Assembly: GCF_002305875.1 (NCBI RefSeq)
Contig: NZ_CP022098.1
Coordinates: 620,001 to 684,000, forward strand
Source: Cystobacter fuscus
GTDB taxonomy: Bacteria; Myxococcota; Myxococcia; Myxococcales; Myxococcaceae
DNA length: 64,000 bases
Reading direction: 5' to 3'
Shown here: piece after piece, positions 35,423 through 44,208 of the stretch
How positions within the stretch are numbered: the stretch's first letter is position 1
Layout: every line of letters begins with the position of its first letter
Position numbers and translations under genes: made by a program
The notes under the pieces: generated by a model
What the model saw: only the letters and a program-made list of their open reading frames with translations
The model's database searches: none
Told to the model about the DNA's origin: nothing

Positions 35423-36565
35423 TCATTCCGGCTTGTTGCGCGCGGCGGGATCCACACCACACAACTCGCGCAGCAGCGAGAGTCCCTTGGGGCTCATCCC
35501 GAGAAACTGCACCCCCATGCCGACGGGATGGGAGAAGGCCTTGCGCTGGGCATACGTATTGGCCCAGGCCACGACTCCCGAGCCCCGCAGCTCCGTGCGT
35601 TGGGTGGTCAGGTGGATCTTCAGCTCCACCGCGGCCCCCGGACGCGCCGGCACGAGCGTGCGCAGGAAGATGCCCCCGGGGCTGAGGTCATACGAGTAGC
35701 AGGAGTTCCAGTCGCCAAAGAGATTGCCCGCCTCACGATACTCGACCGGGCAGAAGAAAGGCACGCGCGCCTCGGGTTGGAGGGCATTGCTGACGCGGGA
35801 GAACCAGGCATTGGCCTTCTGGACGACATGCTCCGGGAAGACCTGGGTCATGTCGAAGCCAGCCACCAATCCCCCGCCGGAGTGGGTGGCGAGTTCCCCG
35901 GGACCTCCGGGGCAGATGAGGAACCAACGCGACCCCGCCCAGGTCTCTTCCGGATGGCGCAGCCGCAGCACGCGGCTCAGTTCCTCGCGCGACGCGGCGC
36001 ACAGGATGTGCAACTCGATGTTGGACCCGGGGGGCGGCTCGCGCTCGTCCTCGAGCGAGCCGTAGAGCACGTGGTAGCCACTCTGCTCGAGCAGCTCGCC
36101 CGTGCGCCAGGCGAAGTTCTGCTGCCCATGCAGGAGGGAGACGACCTTCGGGCCCAACCTTCCCAGGGAAGACGGGTTCACGCGAGGCGTGGGGGTGGCG
36201 GCCACCTCGAAGCGGGGTTGGAGTTGATGCTGCCGCAGCGGCTTGAGCAGGCAGTCGTCCGCGCCCATCTGGCTGAGACTCTCGATGAACTCGGTGGGCG
36301 TTTCCAGGTTGGCCAGGAGGACCAGGGGGGCGCCCACCATCCGCCGCAGCTCCTGCAACCGGGAGAGGGTGCTCTCCTCCGCTGGCATGAAGGACGAGCA
36401 GTCCAGCATGAGCATGAGGGGACGTTGCCTCCTGGACTCGGCCAGGGCCTCCGTGAGGTCTCCCACGGCGACGCATTCGCGGTCCGCGGCCTGGATCGCC
36501 TGGATGGTCTGCGCCCGCAACGGGTTCGCGTTCTCAATGAGGATGACCCCGCCGCTCGCGCTCAT
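35423..36565 (-). CDS. REC-like and PilZ-domain protein
   Basis: This 380-residue protein begins with a receiver-like fold (GGVILIENANPLRAQTIQAIQ, LMLMLDCSSFMPAEESTLSRL) in which the acidic pocket is degenerate, so phosphorylation is doubtful. A middle region (AWRTGELLEQSGYHVLYGS) follows. The C-terminal 110 residues are PilZ-like (PFFCPVEYREAGN, SYDLSPGGIFLRTLVPARPGAAVELKIHL, GSGVVAWAN); the N-terminal RxxxR of c-di-GMP binders is only partly visible. It is the first gene of the chemosensory operon and may link c-di-GMP to CheA output. The ATG at 36565 has a good Shine-Dalgarno sequence. Confidence 0.8.
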   Translation of the reverse strand: MSASGGVILIENANPLRAQTIQAIQAADRECVAVGDLTEALAESRRQRPLMLMLDCSSFMPAEESTLSRLQELRRMVGAPLVLLANLETPTEFIESLSQMGADDCLLKPLRQHQLQPRFEVAATPTPRVNPSSLGRLGPKVVSLLHGQQNFAWRTGELLEQSGYHVLYGSLEDEREPPPGSNIELHILCAASREELSRVLRLRHPEETWAGSRWFLICPGGPGELATHSGGGLVAGFDMTQVFPEHVVQKANAWFSRVSNALQPEARVPFFCPVEYREAGNLFGDWNSCYSYDLSPGGIFLRTLVPARPGAAVELKIHLTTQRTELRGSGVVAWANTYAQRKAFSHPVGMGVQFLGMSPKGLSLLRELCGVDPAARNKPE

Positions 36566-36999
36566 GACCTGACCCGATCCCCCTTCATGGCCCGCATGGA
36601 CGACATCCCCCTCGACGCACTTGCTCCCCGGGCCGCATCTCCCGGGGCATCGCGCTTCTCCCCAGGCTGATGGTCCTTGCTTCGATGTCAAAGCGCATGG
36701 GGCAGGTGAGCATAGAGCATGCGAGGCGAGGGGGGCACGCGGAGATCGGCGGTTGGGGGTGAAGTCGAGGCGGAAGGCCCCCGGTGGGGCGGAGAGGGGA
36801 CCGCGCCACGCCGGGGGGCTTGCCTACCTGGTCACGCTCCCCTCGAGGGCGTGGCGGGGGCTCGGGAGTCTCGGGGCTTGGAAGACCGGTCATTTCCTCC
36901 AGGCGGGCAAGGGCCCGCTGTACGCCACTTCAGTGACCCATAGAATGAACCTGGGCGCGAGCTCTCCCCCTGGGGTGCTCGTGCGGATGAGGTTCTCGC
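36566..36999. other. Intergenic region between divergent signalling genes
   Basis: This 434-nt GC-rich gap separates the leftward chemosensory operon from the rightward hybrid kinase gene. It should hold both promoters. I see no convincing -24/-12 element, hairpin with a T tract, RNA gene or additional coding region; the short open frames here lack family resemblance. Confidence 0.4.
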
Positions 37000-38817
37000 A
37001 TGGAACACCCCCCTGCTTCCTCGCCAGGTGCGCCGGACGCACCGCTTCGGAATTCGGAGGAGCTTTCCGAGGCCGCGAGCGGCAAGGCGGACGAGCGCGA
37101 CCCGGTGGAAGCACGCCTGGCGATGCAGAACCGGTTGCTGGAGCTGGTGGCGCGCGGCACGCCGCTGCCAGAGATGCTGCACTCCATCACCCGCGCCATC
37201 GAGCTGTTGAGCCCGGGGATGATGGCCTCGGTGCTGTTGCTGGATGACGCGGGGCTCCTCCATGTGGGCGCGGGGGCGAGCCTGCCGCCGGCCTACAACG
37301 CCGTCGTCGAGGGGTTGGCGATCGGCCCCACCGTGGGCTCCTGTGGCGCGGCCGCGTACTCGAAGCGGATGGTGGTGGTGACGGACATCAGCACGCATCC
37401 CAACTGGGCGCCCTATCGGGACAAGATAAAGGAGTTCCGGCTGCAGGCGTGCTGGTCCGGCCCCATCCTCTCCTCGGAGGGGCAGGTGCTGGGGACGCTG
37501 GCCATGTATTACAACGAGCCCCGGGCCCCCACCGAGCACGAGCTGCACCTCATCGAGACCATGGCCCACATCGCCTCGGTGGCGATGGAGAAGGCCAAGG
37601 CCGAACAGGAGCGCGAGCGCCTGCTGGTGCGCGAGCGCCTGGCCCGCCACGAGGCCGAGGCCGCCAGCCGGATGAAGGACGAGTTCCTCTCCACGCTGTC
37701 CCACGAGCTGCGCACGCCCCTCACCTCCATCCTCGGCTGGGCCCAGTTGCTGCGCACGCGCGAGATGTCGGAGGACAAGCGCCAGCGAGCCCTGGAGACC
37801 ATCGAGCGCAATGCACGGGCGCAGACGCAGCTCATCGAGGAGCTGCTGGACATCAGCCGCATCGTCACGGGGAAGATGCGGCTGGATGTGCACCCGGTGG
37901 AACCCCTGCCGGTGCTGGAGGCGGCGCTCGACGCGGTCCGCCCGGCGGCCGATGCCCGGGGCGTCCGGCTGGCCCTGCGCGTCGCCCCCGGCATGGGGCC
38001 ACTGCTCGTGGATGCCGAGCGCTTGCAGCAGGTGGTGTGGAACCTGCTGACCAACGCCATCAAGTTCACGCCCTCGGGAGGCCAGGTGGTCGTCCGGCTG
38101 GAGCGGGGAGAGGGCGAGGCCCGGCTGGAAGTGGAGGACACGGGCCAGGGCATCGATCCGGCCTTCCTGCCCCACGTCTTCGAGCGCTTCCGCCAGGCCG
38201 ACAGCAGCACCACGCGCACCCATGGGGGCCTGGGCCTGGGTCTGGCCATCGTACGCCACGTGGTGGAGATGCATGGGGGCAGTGTGTCGGCGTACAGCGA
38301 GGGGCCGGGCCGCGGCTCCACCTTCCGCGTCGTCCTGCCGTCGACGCAGTCGGGCGTGCCAGCGCCTCTTTCCGCCCCTCGGGCCCGACCGGCGCGGGGG
38401 ACCGGGCCTCCTGCGGCCGAGGCGCCTTCGCTCGAGGGGGTGCGCGTCCTCTTGGTGGAGGACGCGCCGGATACCCGGGCCCTGCTCACCGAGATGTTGG
38501 AGGGCAGCCGGGCCCAGGTGATGTGCGCGGCGAGCGCCCAGGAGGCCCTCGCGTTGCTGCTCGGCCCGTTGCGCGCCGACGTGCTCATCTCGGACATCGG
38601 CATGGCGGGAGGGGACGGCTACGAGTTGATTCGCCGGCTCCGCGCCCGGGAGCGTGCTGGGGAGCGGCTGCCCGCGGTGGCGCTCACGGCCTTCGCCCGG
38701 AGCGAGGATCGCTGGCGCGCCCTGGCCGAGGGCTTCGACATGCACGTCGCCAAGCCGGTGAACGCCTCGCGGTTGCTCTCGGTGGTGGCGTCGCTCGTCT
38801 CCACCCGACCCGCCTGA
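37000..38817 (+). CDS. Hybrid sensor kinase: GAF-HisKA-HATPase-REC
   Basis: This 605-residue soluble protein has a GAF domain at about residues 45-195 (MASVLLLDDAGLLHVGAGASLP, SCGAAAYSKRMVVVTDI). HisKA has His235 in FLSTLSHELRTPLTSILGW. The HATPase domain shows NLLTNAIKFTPSGG, DTGQGID and GGLGLGLAIVRHVVEMHGG. A C-terminal receiver (about 480-600) has Asp532 in VLISDIGMAGGDGYELI. It should phosphorylate its own receiver. It is divergent from the chemosensory operon and converges on the response-regulator gene. Confidence 0.9.
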   Translation: MEHPPASSPGAPDAPLRNSEELSEAASGKADERDPVEARLAMQNRLLELVARGTPLPEMLHSITRAIELLSPGMMASVLLLDDAGLLHVGAGASLPPAYNAVVEGLAIGPTVGSCGAAAYSKRMVVVTDISTHPNWAPYRDKIKEFRLQACWSGPILSSEGQVLGTLAMYYNEPRAPTEHELHLIETMAHIASVAMEKAKAEQERERLLVRERLARHEAEAASRMKDEFLSTLSHELRTPLTSILGWAQLLRTREMSEDKRQRALETIERNARAQTQLIEELLDISRIVTGKMRLDVHPVEPLPVLEAALDAVRPAADARGVRLALRVAPGMGPLLVDAERLQQVVWNLLTNAIKFTPSGGQVVVRLERGEGEARLEVEDTGQGIDPAFLPHVFERFRQADSSTTRTHGGLGLGLAIVRHVVEMHGGSVSAYSEGPGRGSTFRVVLPSTQSGVPAPLSAPRARPARGTGPPAAEAPSLEGVRVLLVEDAPDTRALLTEMLEGSRAQVMCAASAQEALALLLGPLRADVLISDIGMAGGDGYELIRRLRARERAGERLPAVALTAFARSEDRWRALAEGFDMHVAKPVNASRLLSVVASLVSTRPA

Positions 38818-38857
38818 CGGTCCCGGAAGGCATCAGGCTGCCGTACCCATGAGCTTC

Positions 38858-39316
38858 TCAGGGGCCGCGTCGTGGAAGCGGCATCTCGTTGAGGACGAGC
38901 CAGTACATGCCGAGCTGCCGCACCGCCTCGAAGAAGGAGGTGACGTCCACCGGCTTGTGCACGAAGCTGTTGACCCCGAGCTGATAGCTGTCCACCAGAT
39001 CCCTCTCCTCCTTGGAGGAGGTGAGGACGACCACGGGCAGGGTCCGGGTCTGCTCGTGGGCGCGGATGCGCCGCAGCACCTCCAGCCCGTCGATGCGCGG
39101 CAGGTGGAGATCCAACAGGATGACCTGGGGCCGGATGTCCGGATTCCTGTTCGCGTGCTTGCCCTGGATGAAGAGGTAGTCGATCGCCTCGGCCCCATCG
39201 CGCACGACGACCACCGGGTTGTGGATGTTGCTCTTGCGGAAGGCTCGCAGGGTCATCAGCTCGTCGTCGGCGTTGTCCTCGACGAGCAGGATGATGCGTT
39301 GGCTGGGATCATACAT
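38858..39316 (-). CDS. Single-domain response regulator (Rcp1-like)
   Basis: This is a 152-residue receiver with phospho-acceptor Asp69 in VILLDLHLPRIDGLEVL. The insertion GKHANRNPDIRPQ before it and the C-terminal extension FFEAVRQLGMYWLVLNEMPLP are typical of Rcp1-type regulators partnered with phytochrome-like kinases. Its start overlaps the upstream PAS kinase gene by 8 nt, so they form a coupled pair. No DNA-binding domain is present. Confidence 0.88.
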   Translation of the reverse strand: MYDPSQRIILLVEDNADDELMTLRAFRKSNIHNPVVVVRDGAEAIDYLFIQGKHANRNPDIRPQVILLDLHLPRIDGLEVLRRIRAHEQTRTLPVVVLTSSKEERDLVDSYQLGVNSFVHKPVDVTSFFEAVRQLGMYWLVLNEMPLPRRGP

Positions 39317-40943
39317 GGGGGGGGGTCCTCGGGGATTCGGGAGCGGGTGGGCGACTGGCGTGCTGTCCGGCGGGCGCGTGGAGGGTGAAGTAGAAGGTGG
39401 CGCCCTGTCCCACGCGCCCCTCGCCCCAGACGTCTCCTCCGTGGCGCTGGATGATGCGCTGCACGGTGGCGAGCCCCACGCCATTGCCCTCGAACTCCTG
39501 CTGGGTGTGCAGCCGCTGGAACACGCCGAAGAGCTTCTTCTGGTACTCCATGTCGAAGCCGTCCCCGTTGTCCCGGACGAAGTAGACGCGCGGGCCCTCC
39601 CGTGGCGGGAGGGTGCCGAACTCGATCTCCGCCACCTCCCGGCCCCGGGAGAACTTCCAGGCATTGCCCAGCAGGTTCTCCAGCATCGCACCCAGCAACT
39701 GGGCGTCCCCGCGGTCCACCAGCCCTTCCTGGATGTGGAAGCGCGCGGTGCGCTGGGGCTGCCAGCGCTGGAGCTGCTCGCGGATGGTGTGCGCCAGGGT
39801 GGACAGGTCGACGTCCGTCTCGATGAACTCGGTGCGGTTGACGCGCGAGAGCGAGAGGATGCCGTCGATGAGATCGGCCATGCGCCGCGAGGCGGCGCGG
39901 ATGCGCTGGACGTAGTCCAGGCCGGTGGCATCCAGCTTGTCCGCGCAGTCCTCCGTCAGCGCGAGGGTGAAGTTGGAGATGCTGCGCAGGGGGGTGCGCA
40001 AGTCATGCGCCACGGAGTAGGCGAAGGCCTCCAGCTCGCGATTGGAGAACTCGAGCTGGGCGGTGCGCTCGGCGATGCGGCGCTCCAACTGCGCATTGAG
40101 CTGGTGCACCTGCTGCTCGGCCTCGCGCCGGTGGCGGATGTCGATGACGATGGCCAGCGAGCCCTCGTAGCTGCCGCCCTCGTCGTTGAGCGGGCAGGTG
40201 GAGATCATGGTCCAGATGTGCGTTCCATCCTTGTGCAACATCTTGAACTCATTGATGAGGACGGTCTGTCCCTGGCGCTGCACCTCGATGGTCTCCTGGG
40301 TGCGGCGGACTTCCTCCTGCCCGAGGAACTCGTAGAGGTCCCTGCCGATGATTTCCTCGGGCGTGTAACCCAGCAGCTCGGCCGCGAAGCGGTTGACGTA
40401 GGTGACGCGCCGGGCGCCGTCGATCATCCAGAGGCCCTCCTGGGCGGCCTCCACGATGCGCTGGAAGCGCAGCTCGGTGCGACGCCGCTCGGCCTCGGCC
40501 AGACGCTGCTCGTGGATGTCTCGCACGTAGAGCACGGCGCCCAGGTGTTTTCCCTGGCGGTCGCGGATGGGTCTGGCGCTCACGTGGATGTACCGGCCTT
40601 CCGGGATGGCTCGGTTGCGCACGAAGAGCTCCTCCTCGGCGGCCTCCTCGGTCTGGAAGGCGCGGTGCATCGGGAGCCGCTCGGAAGGGCACAGCGTCCG
40701 CGTGTCCGGGAGGAAGAGCCCGTACTCCTCGCTCCAGTCGTCCGGGGCGGGGTCCGTGGGCGAGATGCCGAGCAGTTTGTGGCACTGCTCATTCATGTAG
40801 AGCCGGCGGCCCGTCGTGTCGACGACGGACATGCCCTCGGAGGCGCTGTCGAGGATGGCGCGCAGCATGTCCAGGTATTCGACCTGGAAGAGGAGCGTGG
40901 CCATCTCATCGGGAGAGGTCATCGTGAAGGACGGGATGGTCAT
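39309..40943 (-). CDS. PAS-PAS sensor histidine kinase (phytochrome-type HisKA)
   Basis: This 544-residue soluble kinase has a PAS domain at about residues 25-145 and a second PAS with PAC motif at about 158-278 (DIRHRREAEQQ). A coiled linker leads to HisKA with His313 in FAYSVAHDLRTPLRSISNF, the variant seen in bacteriophytochrome-like kinases. HATPase motifs NLLGNAWKFSRG and FEGNGVGLATVQRIIQRHGG follow. A GAF/phytochrome chromophore domain is absent. It is cotranscribed with the Rcp1-like regulator. The ATG at 40943 is preferred to earlier starts that add basic sequence without homology. Confidence 0.88.
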   Translation of the reverse strand: MTIPSFTMTSPDEMATLLFQVEYLDMLRAILDSASEGMSVVDTTGRRLYMNEQCHKLLGISPTDPAPDDWSEEYGLFLPDTRTLCPSERLPMHRAFQTEEAAEEELFVRNRAIPEGRYIHVSARPIRDRQGKHLGAVLYVRDIHEQRLAEAERRRTELRFQRIVEAAQEGLWMIDGARRVTYVNRFAAELLGYTPEEIIGRDLYEFLGQEEVRRTQETIEVQRQGQTVLINEFKMLHKDGTHIWTMISTCPLNDEGGSYEGSLAIVIDIRHRREAEQQVHQLNAQLERRIAERTAQLEFSNRELEAFAYSVAHDLRTPLRSISNFTLALTEDCADKLDATGLDYVQRIRAASRRMADLIDGILSLSRVNRTEFIETDVDLSTLAHTIREQLQRWQPQRTARFHIQEGLVDRGDAQLLGAMLENLLGNAWKFSRGREVAEIEFGTLPPREGPRVYFVRDNGDGFDMEYQKKLFGVFQRLHTQQEFEGNGVGLATVQRIIQRHGGDVWGEGRVGQGATFYFTLHAPAGQHASRPPAPESPRTPPHV

Positions 40944-41224
40944 GGTGCGGGACGGGGGCTGTCGACGCGGGGCGCACACGCGGGGCCGGTCGCGCAACGG
41001 CGGAGACGCTTGGAGATGGACGTGAAGGCGCTTCCGCCAAGAGCCTGACTCTGGTGAAGACGGGGCGAGAATAACAATCGTCCGGCGTGACAGTCATCTC
41101 GATGCCGGGCGCGAGTGGATGGATGCCTGGTAGCCGGAGGAGCCAGGGCCACGCCGGTTGGAATCCCGCCTGGCGCCGCCGCTCCCCGCCGGCCGCGCTG
41201 GAACGACGACGGCTTCTCTCGCGA

Positions 41225-41260
41225 CAGGGGCCCGGCGGCTACCGTGCCGCCGGGCCCCTG
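41225..41260 (-). terminator. Strong hairpin after the VWA gene
   Basis: A perfect 15-bp GC stem with a 6-nt loop (taccgt) lies 53 nt beyond the stop of the leftward VWA gene and should terminate it. It has no T tract. The rest of the 40944-41312 gap holds the promoter of the PAS kinase and nothing else I can name. Confidence 0.55.
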
Positions 41261-41312
41261 ATTCACTTCCGCCCGGGTTCAGTCCAGGTGTGCCGCTACC
41301 GCGAGCCGCGGA

Positions 41313-44129
41313 TCACTCGCACCGGTTCGTCTGCCGGTTGCACACGCGGGTGTCCAGGCAGAAGTCCGGCTCGGCTGGAGCGTAGTAGATGTCGGTGGAG
41401 CAGGGCGGCGCGTTGCCCTCCGGGTTGCTCGTGATGTCGCTCCAGGAGCGGTAGGAGATGGCCCCCTGGGTGGTGACCGTCTCGGGCGGACGGCACGCCC
41501 CGTAGAAGGACAGGGCCTGGCTGCGGCCGTCCACGTCGAAGCCATCCGTGCGGCTGCGTGGCAGATCGTTCGGGTTGCACTTCGAGGCGTCACGCACCTG
41601 CGCCAGCGCCACGCGCACGGACGCGCCGATGGGCAGCTCGAGCGTCTTGTAACCCGCGGAGCCGATCACGTTGTCCAGGATGCTGTTGATGGCCGTCTGG
41701 ATGCTCGACGCGGTGCGGATGCTGCCCACGATGCCGCCCAGCGCCTGGATGGCGTCCTTGTGCACCGGGTTGAGGTGCTCCTCCTGGCTGTTGCACCGGG
41801 TGCCGTCGACGGGATCGCAGAGGATGCCGTGCATCTGGATGGCCTTGCCCGTGGGATTGGCGCCCTTGAAGTAGGTGACGAACTCCTCGAGCGTGTTGCC
41901 GGAGCCGGGCCCGGCACTGTCCGTGGACTGGTCGCGCGTGTCCGTGAGGAGGATGACGACCAGGCGGGCGTCGGGACGCAAGCGCTTGTTGACGTCGGTC
42001 GTGGTGGCGGCGGTCATGTCGTTGACGGCCTTGCGCGCCGGTTTCAGGTGCACTTCATCGGCGATGCCGTTGACACCAATCCAGCAGCCCTGCGTGGAGT
42101 CCGGGCACTGGGCGTTCTGCTGCAACCAGGCCTTGAACTGGTTGATGTCCCGGGTGAAGCCCCGGAAGATGTTGCGGTTGTTGCTGTAGGTCGCGCCGTA
42201 GGAGGTGGTCACCAGGGCGATGCGCCAGTCGGAGTTGCCCAGCCGCGCGGCCATGGCATTGGCGGCCTCACCCAGGGCCGCCTGGGACGCGGCCATGGAG
42301 CCGCTGTCATCCACCACGAACAGGAAGTCCGTGGGGCCACTGCCGGTGGTGGTGAAGGTCTCGCACCGCACCGCGTCCGCGTCACCGAACTGGGCCAGCG
42401 CCGTGCCGCCCGCGGTGTCGCCCATGACGAAGAGCCCCGGCTCCGCGTAGCGCGCCTTGGGGGTGATGGCCAGCACCACGAGCACGCTCGAGTTGGAGCG
42501 GTGCACGTACTGCGCCTGGACCTTGAACGGGCCCGAGACCTCCGTGCCGCCCGTGAGCGTCCCCGCCCCCGAGCCGACGAGGAGGTTGACCACCGAGTTG
42601 GTGTAGGCCGCCAGGGTGGTGGTGGACGACTGCTCATAGAAGGCCTGCGAGGCGGGATGACCGTCCCAGGTGGTGAAGAGCTGGGTGGTCTCCGTCACCG
42701 ACGGCGCCAACTGGCCGCGCACGAACTGCTCGTCGCCCGCCACCGTGGTGGAGGTGCCCGCCTGGCCGCGCTTGTAGGCGATGAAGGTCACCTTGTGGGT
42801 GCTGTCGTAGCCGATGAAGCCCTTGATGCTGCCCGAGGAGATGGGCTTCACCTCTCCGAAGGTGGGGCGGAGCGCCAGGCGGATGTCACTGCCGTTGTCC
42901 TCCTTGAAGATCACCTCTCGCTGGTTCTGTGGGGCGCAGGCCTGGCCCTCGGGCGGGATGATGTCCGCGCCATTGCGCGGGTCGCGCTCGCCCGGGTCCA
43001 CCTTGCCGTTCTGGTTGGAGTCCTCGACGCCGTCGGCGATGCCATCGCCGTCGCTGTCCGCGGTGGTGGGGCTCGTCTGGGTGGACGGGTCCGCGTCGCC
43101 GACATAGCCGCAGGTCGTGACGGGGGCCGCGCTGGTGGCCACGCCGCGCTCCACGCCGTCCAGCAGACCGTCTCCATCCGTGTCACGCTGGGTGGGGTGC
43201 GTCTCGCCCGGGTCCTGCACGCCGTTGGCGTTCGGGTCCTCGCCCAGGAAGGTGCCCCGGTTGGGTCCATCCAACAGGCCGTCGCAGTCCGAGTCCGGGG
43301 TGCGCCAGTCGGTGCCATGCGCCTGCTCGAACGCGTCCGAGAGGCCGTCGCCGTCCGTATCCAGGCTGGGCGTCGAGCAATCCGCGCCATTCTTCGGATT
43401 CGTCTCGCCCGGATCCGGGATGCCGTTGCCATTGCGGTCCTCGGCCCCATCCAGGCACGTGTCGCCGTCCATGTCGGCGTTGAGCGGATCCGTGCCGCTG
43501 GTCTTCAGCTCGATGAAATCCGACAGACCGTCGCTGTCCGTGTCGGGCCGGGTGGGGTCCGTCTCGCCCGGGTCCACCAGGCCGTTGTGGTTGGCGTCTT
43601 CCTCGCCATCCGTCAGGCCGTCCGCATCCGAGTCCTGTTTGGCGGGATCCGTCTCGCCCGGGTCCACCCGGCCGTTGTGATTGCGATCCTCCAGGCCGTC
43701 GAGGATTCCGTCCCCGTCCGTGTCTGGGTTGGTCGGGTTGGTGCGGCTCGAGGGATCCGCGTCCGCGATGAAGGAGAGCACGCACTCGGGTTGGGTGTTG
43801 AGGGTGGAAGTCCGGGTCACCTCCACGCCATCGCGCAGGCCGTCGCCGTCCGTGTCCTGCTTGCTCCGGTCCGTGAGCTTCACACCCACGTAGACATTGC
43901 TCCACTCCTCGGCGTCCGACAGACCATCACAGTCCGTGTCGAGTTCGACGAGTGCCTGCAGCGCGAGCCCGGAGGGAGGCGCGAGGTCCGACGGGGAATC
44001 ACCGGACGGGGCACCCCGGGTCGGCATATCGGTCGGAGAGCCCGTATCGGGCCCATCCGTGTCCCTCGAGGAACAACCCACGGCGAGCAGGGTCAGGAGC
44101 GCGGCGAGGGGACGGGAAGGTTTTCTCAT
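41313..44129 (-). CDS. VWA-domain lipoprotein with thrombospondin type-3 repeats
   Basis: This 938-residue lipoprotein has a LAVGC lipobox (Cys19). Residues 60-400 hold about ten Asp-rich calcium-binding repeats of the DxDxDGxxDGxE type (DTDGDGLRDG, DSDADGLTDGEEDANHNG and similar), interleaved with PGETDP. A von Willebrand A domain follows with an intact MIDAS: FLFVVDDSGSMAASQ near residue 600, a conserved Thr, and a late Asp in LVVILLTDTRD. The C-terminal part is Cys-rich. This is a Ca-dependent surface adhesin-like protein. VWA outer-membrane lipoproteins such as CglB act in myxobacterial gliding, but whether this protein does is unknown. Confidence 0.85.
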   Translation of the reverse strand: MRKPSRPLAALLTLLAVGCSSRDTDGPDTGSPTDMPTRGAPSGDSPSDLAPPSGLALQALVELDTDCDGLSDAEEWSNVYVGVKLTDRSKQDTDGDGLRDGVEVTRTSTLNTQPECVLSFIADADPSSRTNPTNPDTDGDGILDGLEDRNHNGRVDPGETDPAKQDSDADGLTDGEEDANHNGLVDPGETDPTRPDTDSDGLSDFIELKTSGTDPLNADMDGDTCLDGAEDRNGNGIPDPGETNPKNGADCSTPSLDTDGDGLSDAFEQAHGTDWRTPDSDCDGLLDGPNRGTFLGEDPNANGVQDPGETHPTQRDTDGDGLLDGVERGVATSAAPVTTCGYVGDADPSTQTSPTTADSDGDGIADGVEDSNQNGKVDPGERDPRNGADIIPPEGQACAPQNQREVIFKEDNGSDIRLALRPTFGEVKPISSGSIKGFIGYDSTHKVTFIAYKRGQAGTSTTVAGDEQFVRGQLAPSVTETTQLFTTWDGHPASQAFYEQSSTTTLAAYTNSVVNLLVGSGAGTLTGGTEVSGPFKVQAQYVHRSNSSVLVVLAITPKARYAEPGLFVMGDTAGGTALAQFGDADAVRCETFTTTGSGPTDFLFVVDDSGSMAASQAALGEAANAMAARLGNSDWRIALVTTSYGATYSNNRNIFRGFTRDINQFKAWLQQNAQCPDSTQGCWIGVNGIADEVHLKPARKAVNDMTAATTTDVNKRLRPDARLVVILLTDTRDQSTDSAGPGSGNTLEEFVTYFKGANPTGKAIQMHGILCDPVDGTRCNSQEEHLNPVHKDAIQALGGIVGSIRTASSIQTAINSILDNVIGSAGYKTLELPIGASVRVALAQVRDASKCNPNDLPRSRTDGFDVDGRSQALSFYGACRPPETVTTQGAISYRSWSDITSNPEGNAPPCSTDIYYAPAEPDFCLDTRVCNRQTNRCE

Positions 44130-44208
44130 AAGCCTTATCTGGAAGGGAGTTCAGCGGTTGCTTGCTTGTTCTCTATTCCAGCCGTCTGACACTCGCGGTG
44201 TGGGCTTC

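Noticed and set aside
41760-44189. Long rightward open frame antisense to the VWA lipoprotein gene
   Set aside because: Its translation mirrors Asp-repeat codons and lacks any family motif, while the leftward frame has a lipobox, calcium repeats and an intact MIDAS. High G+C keeps antisense frames open.
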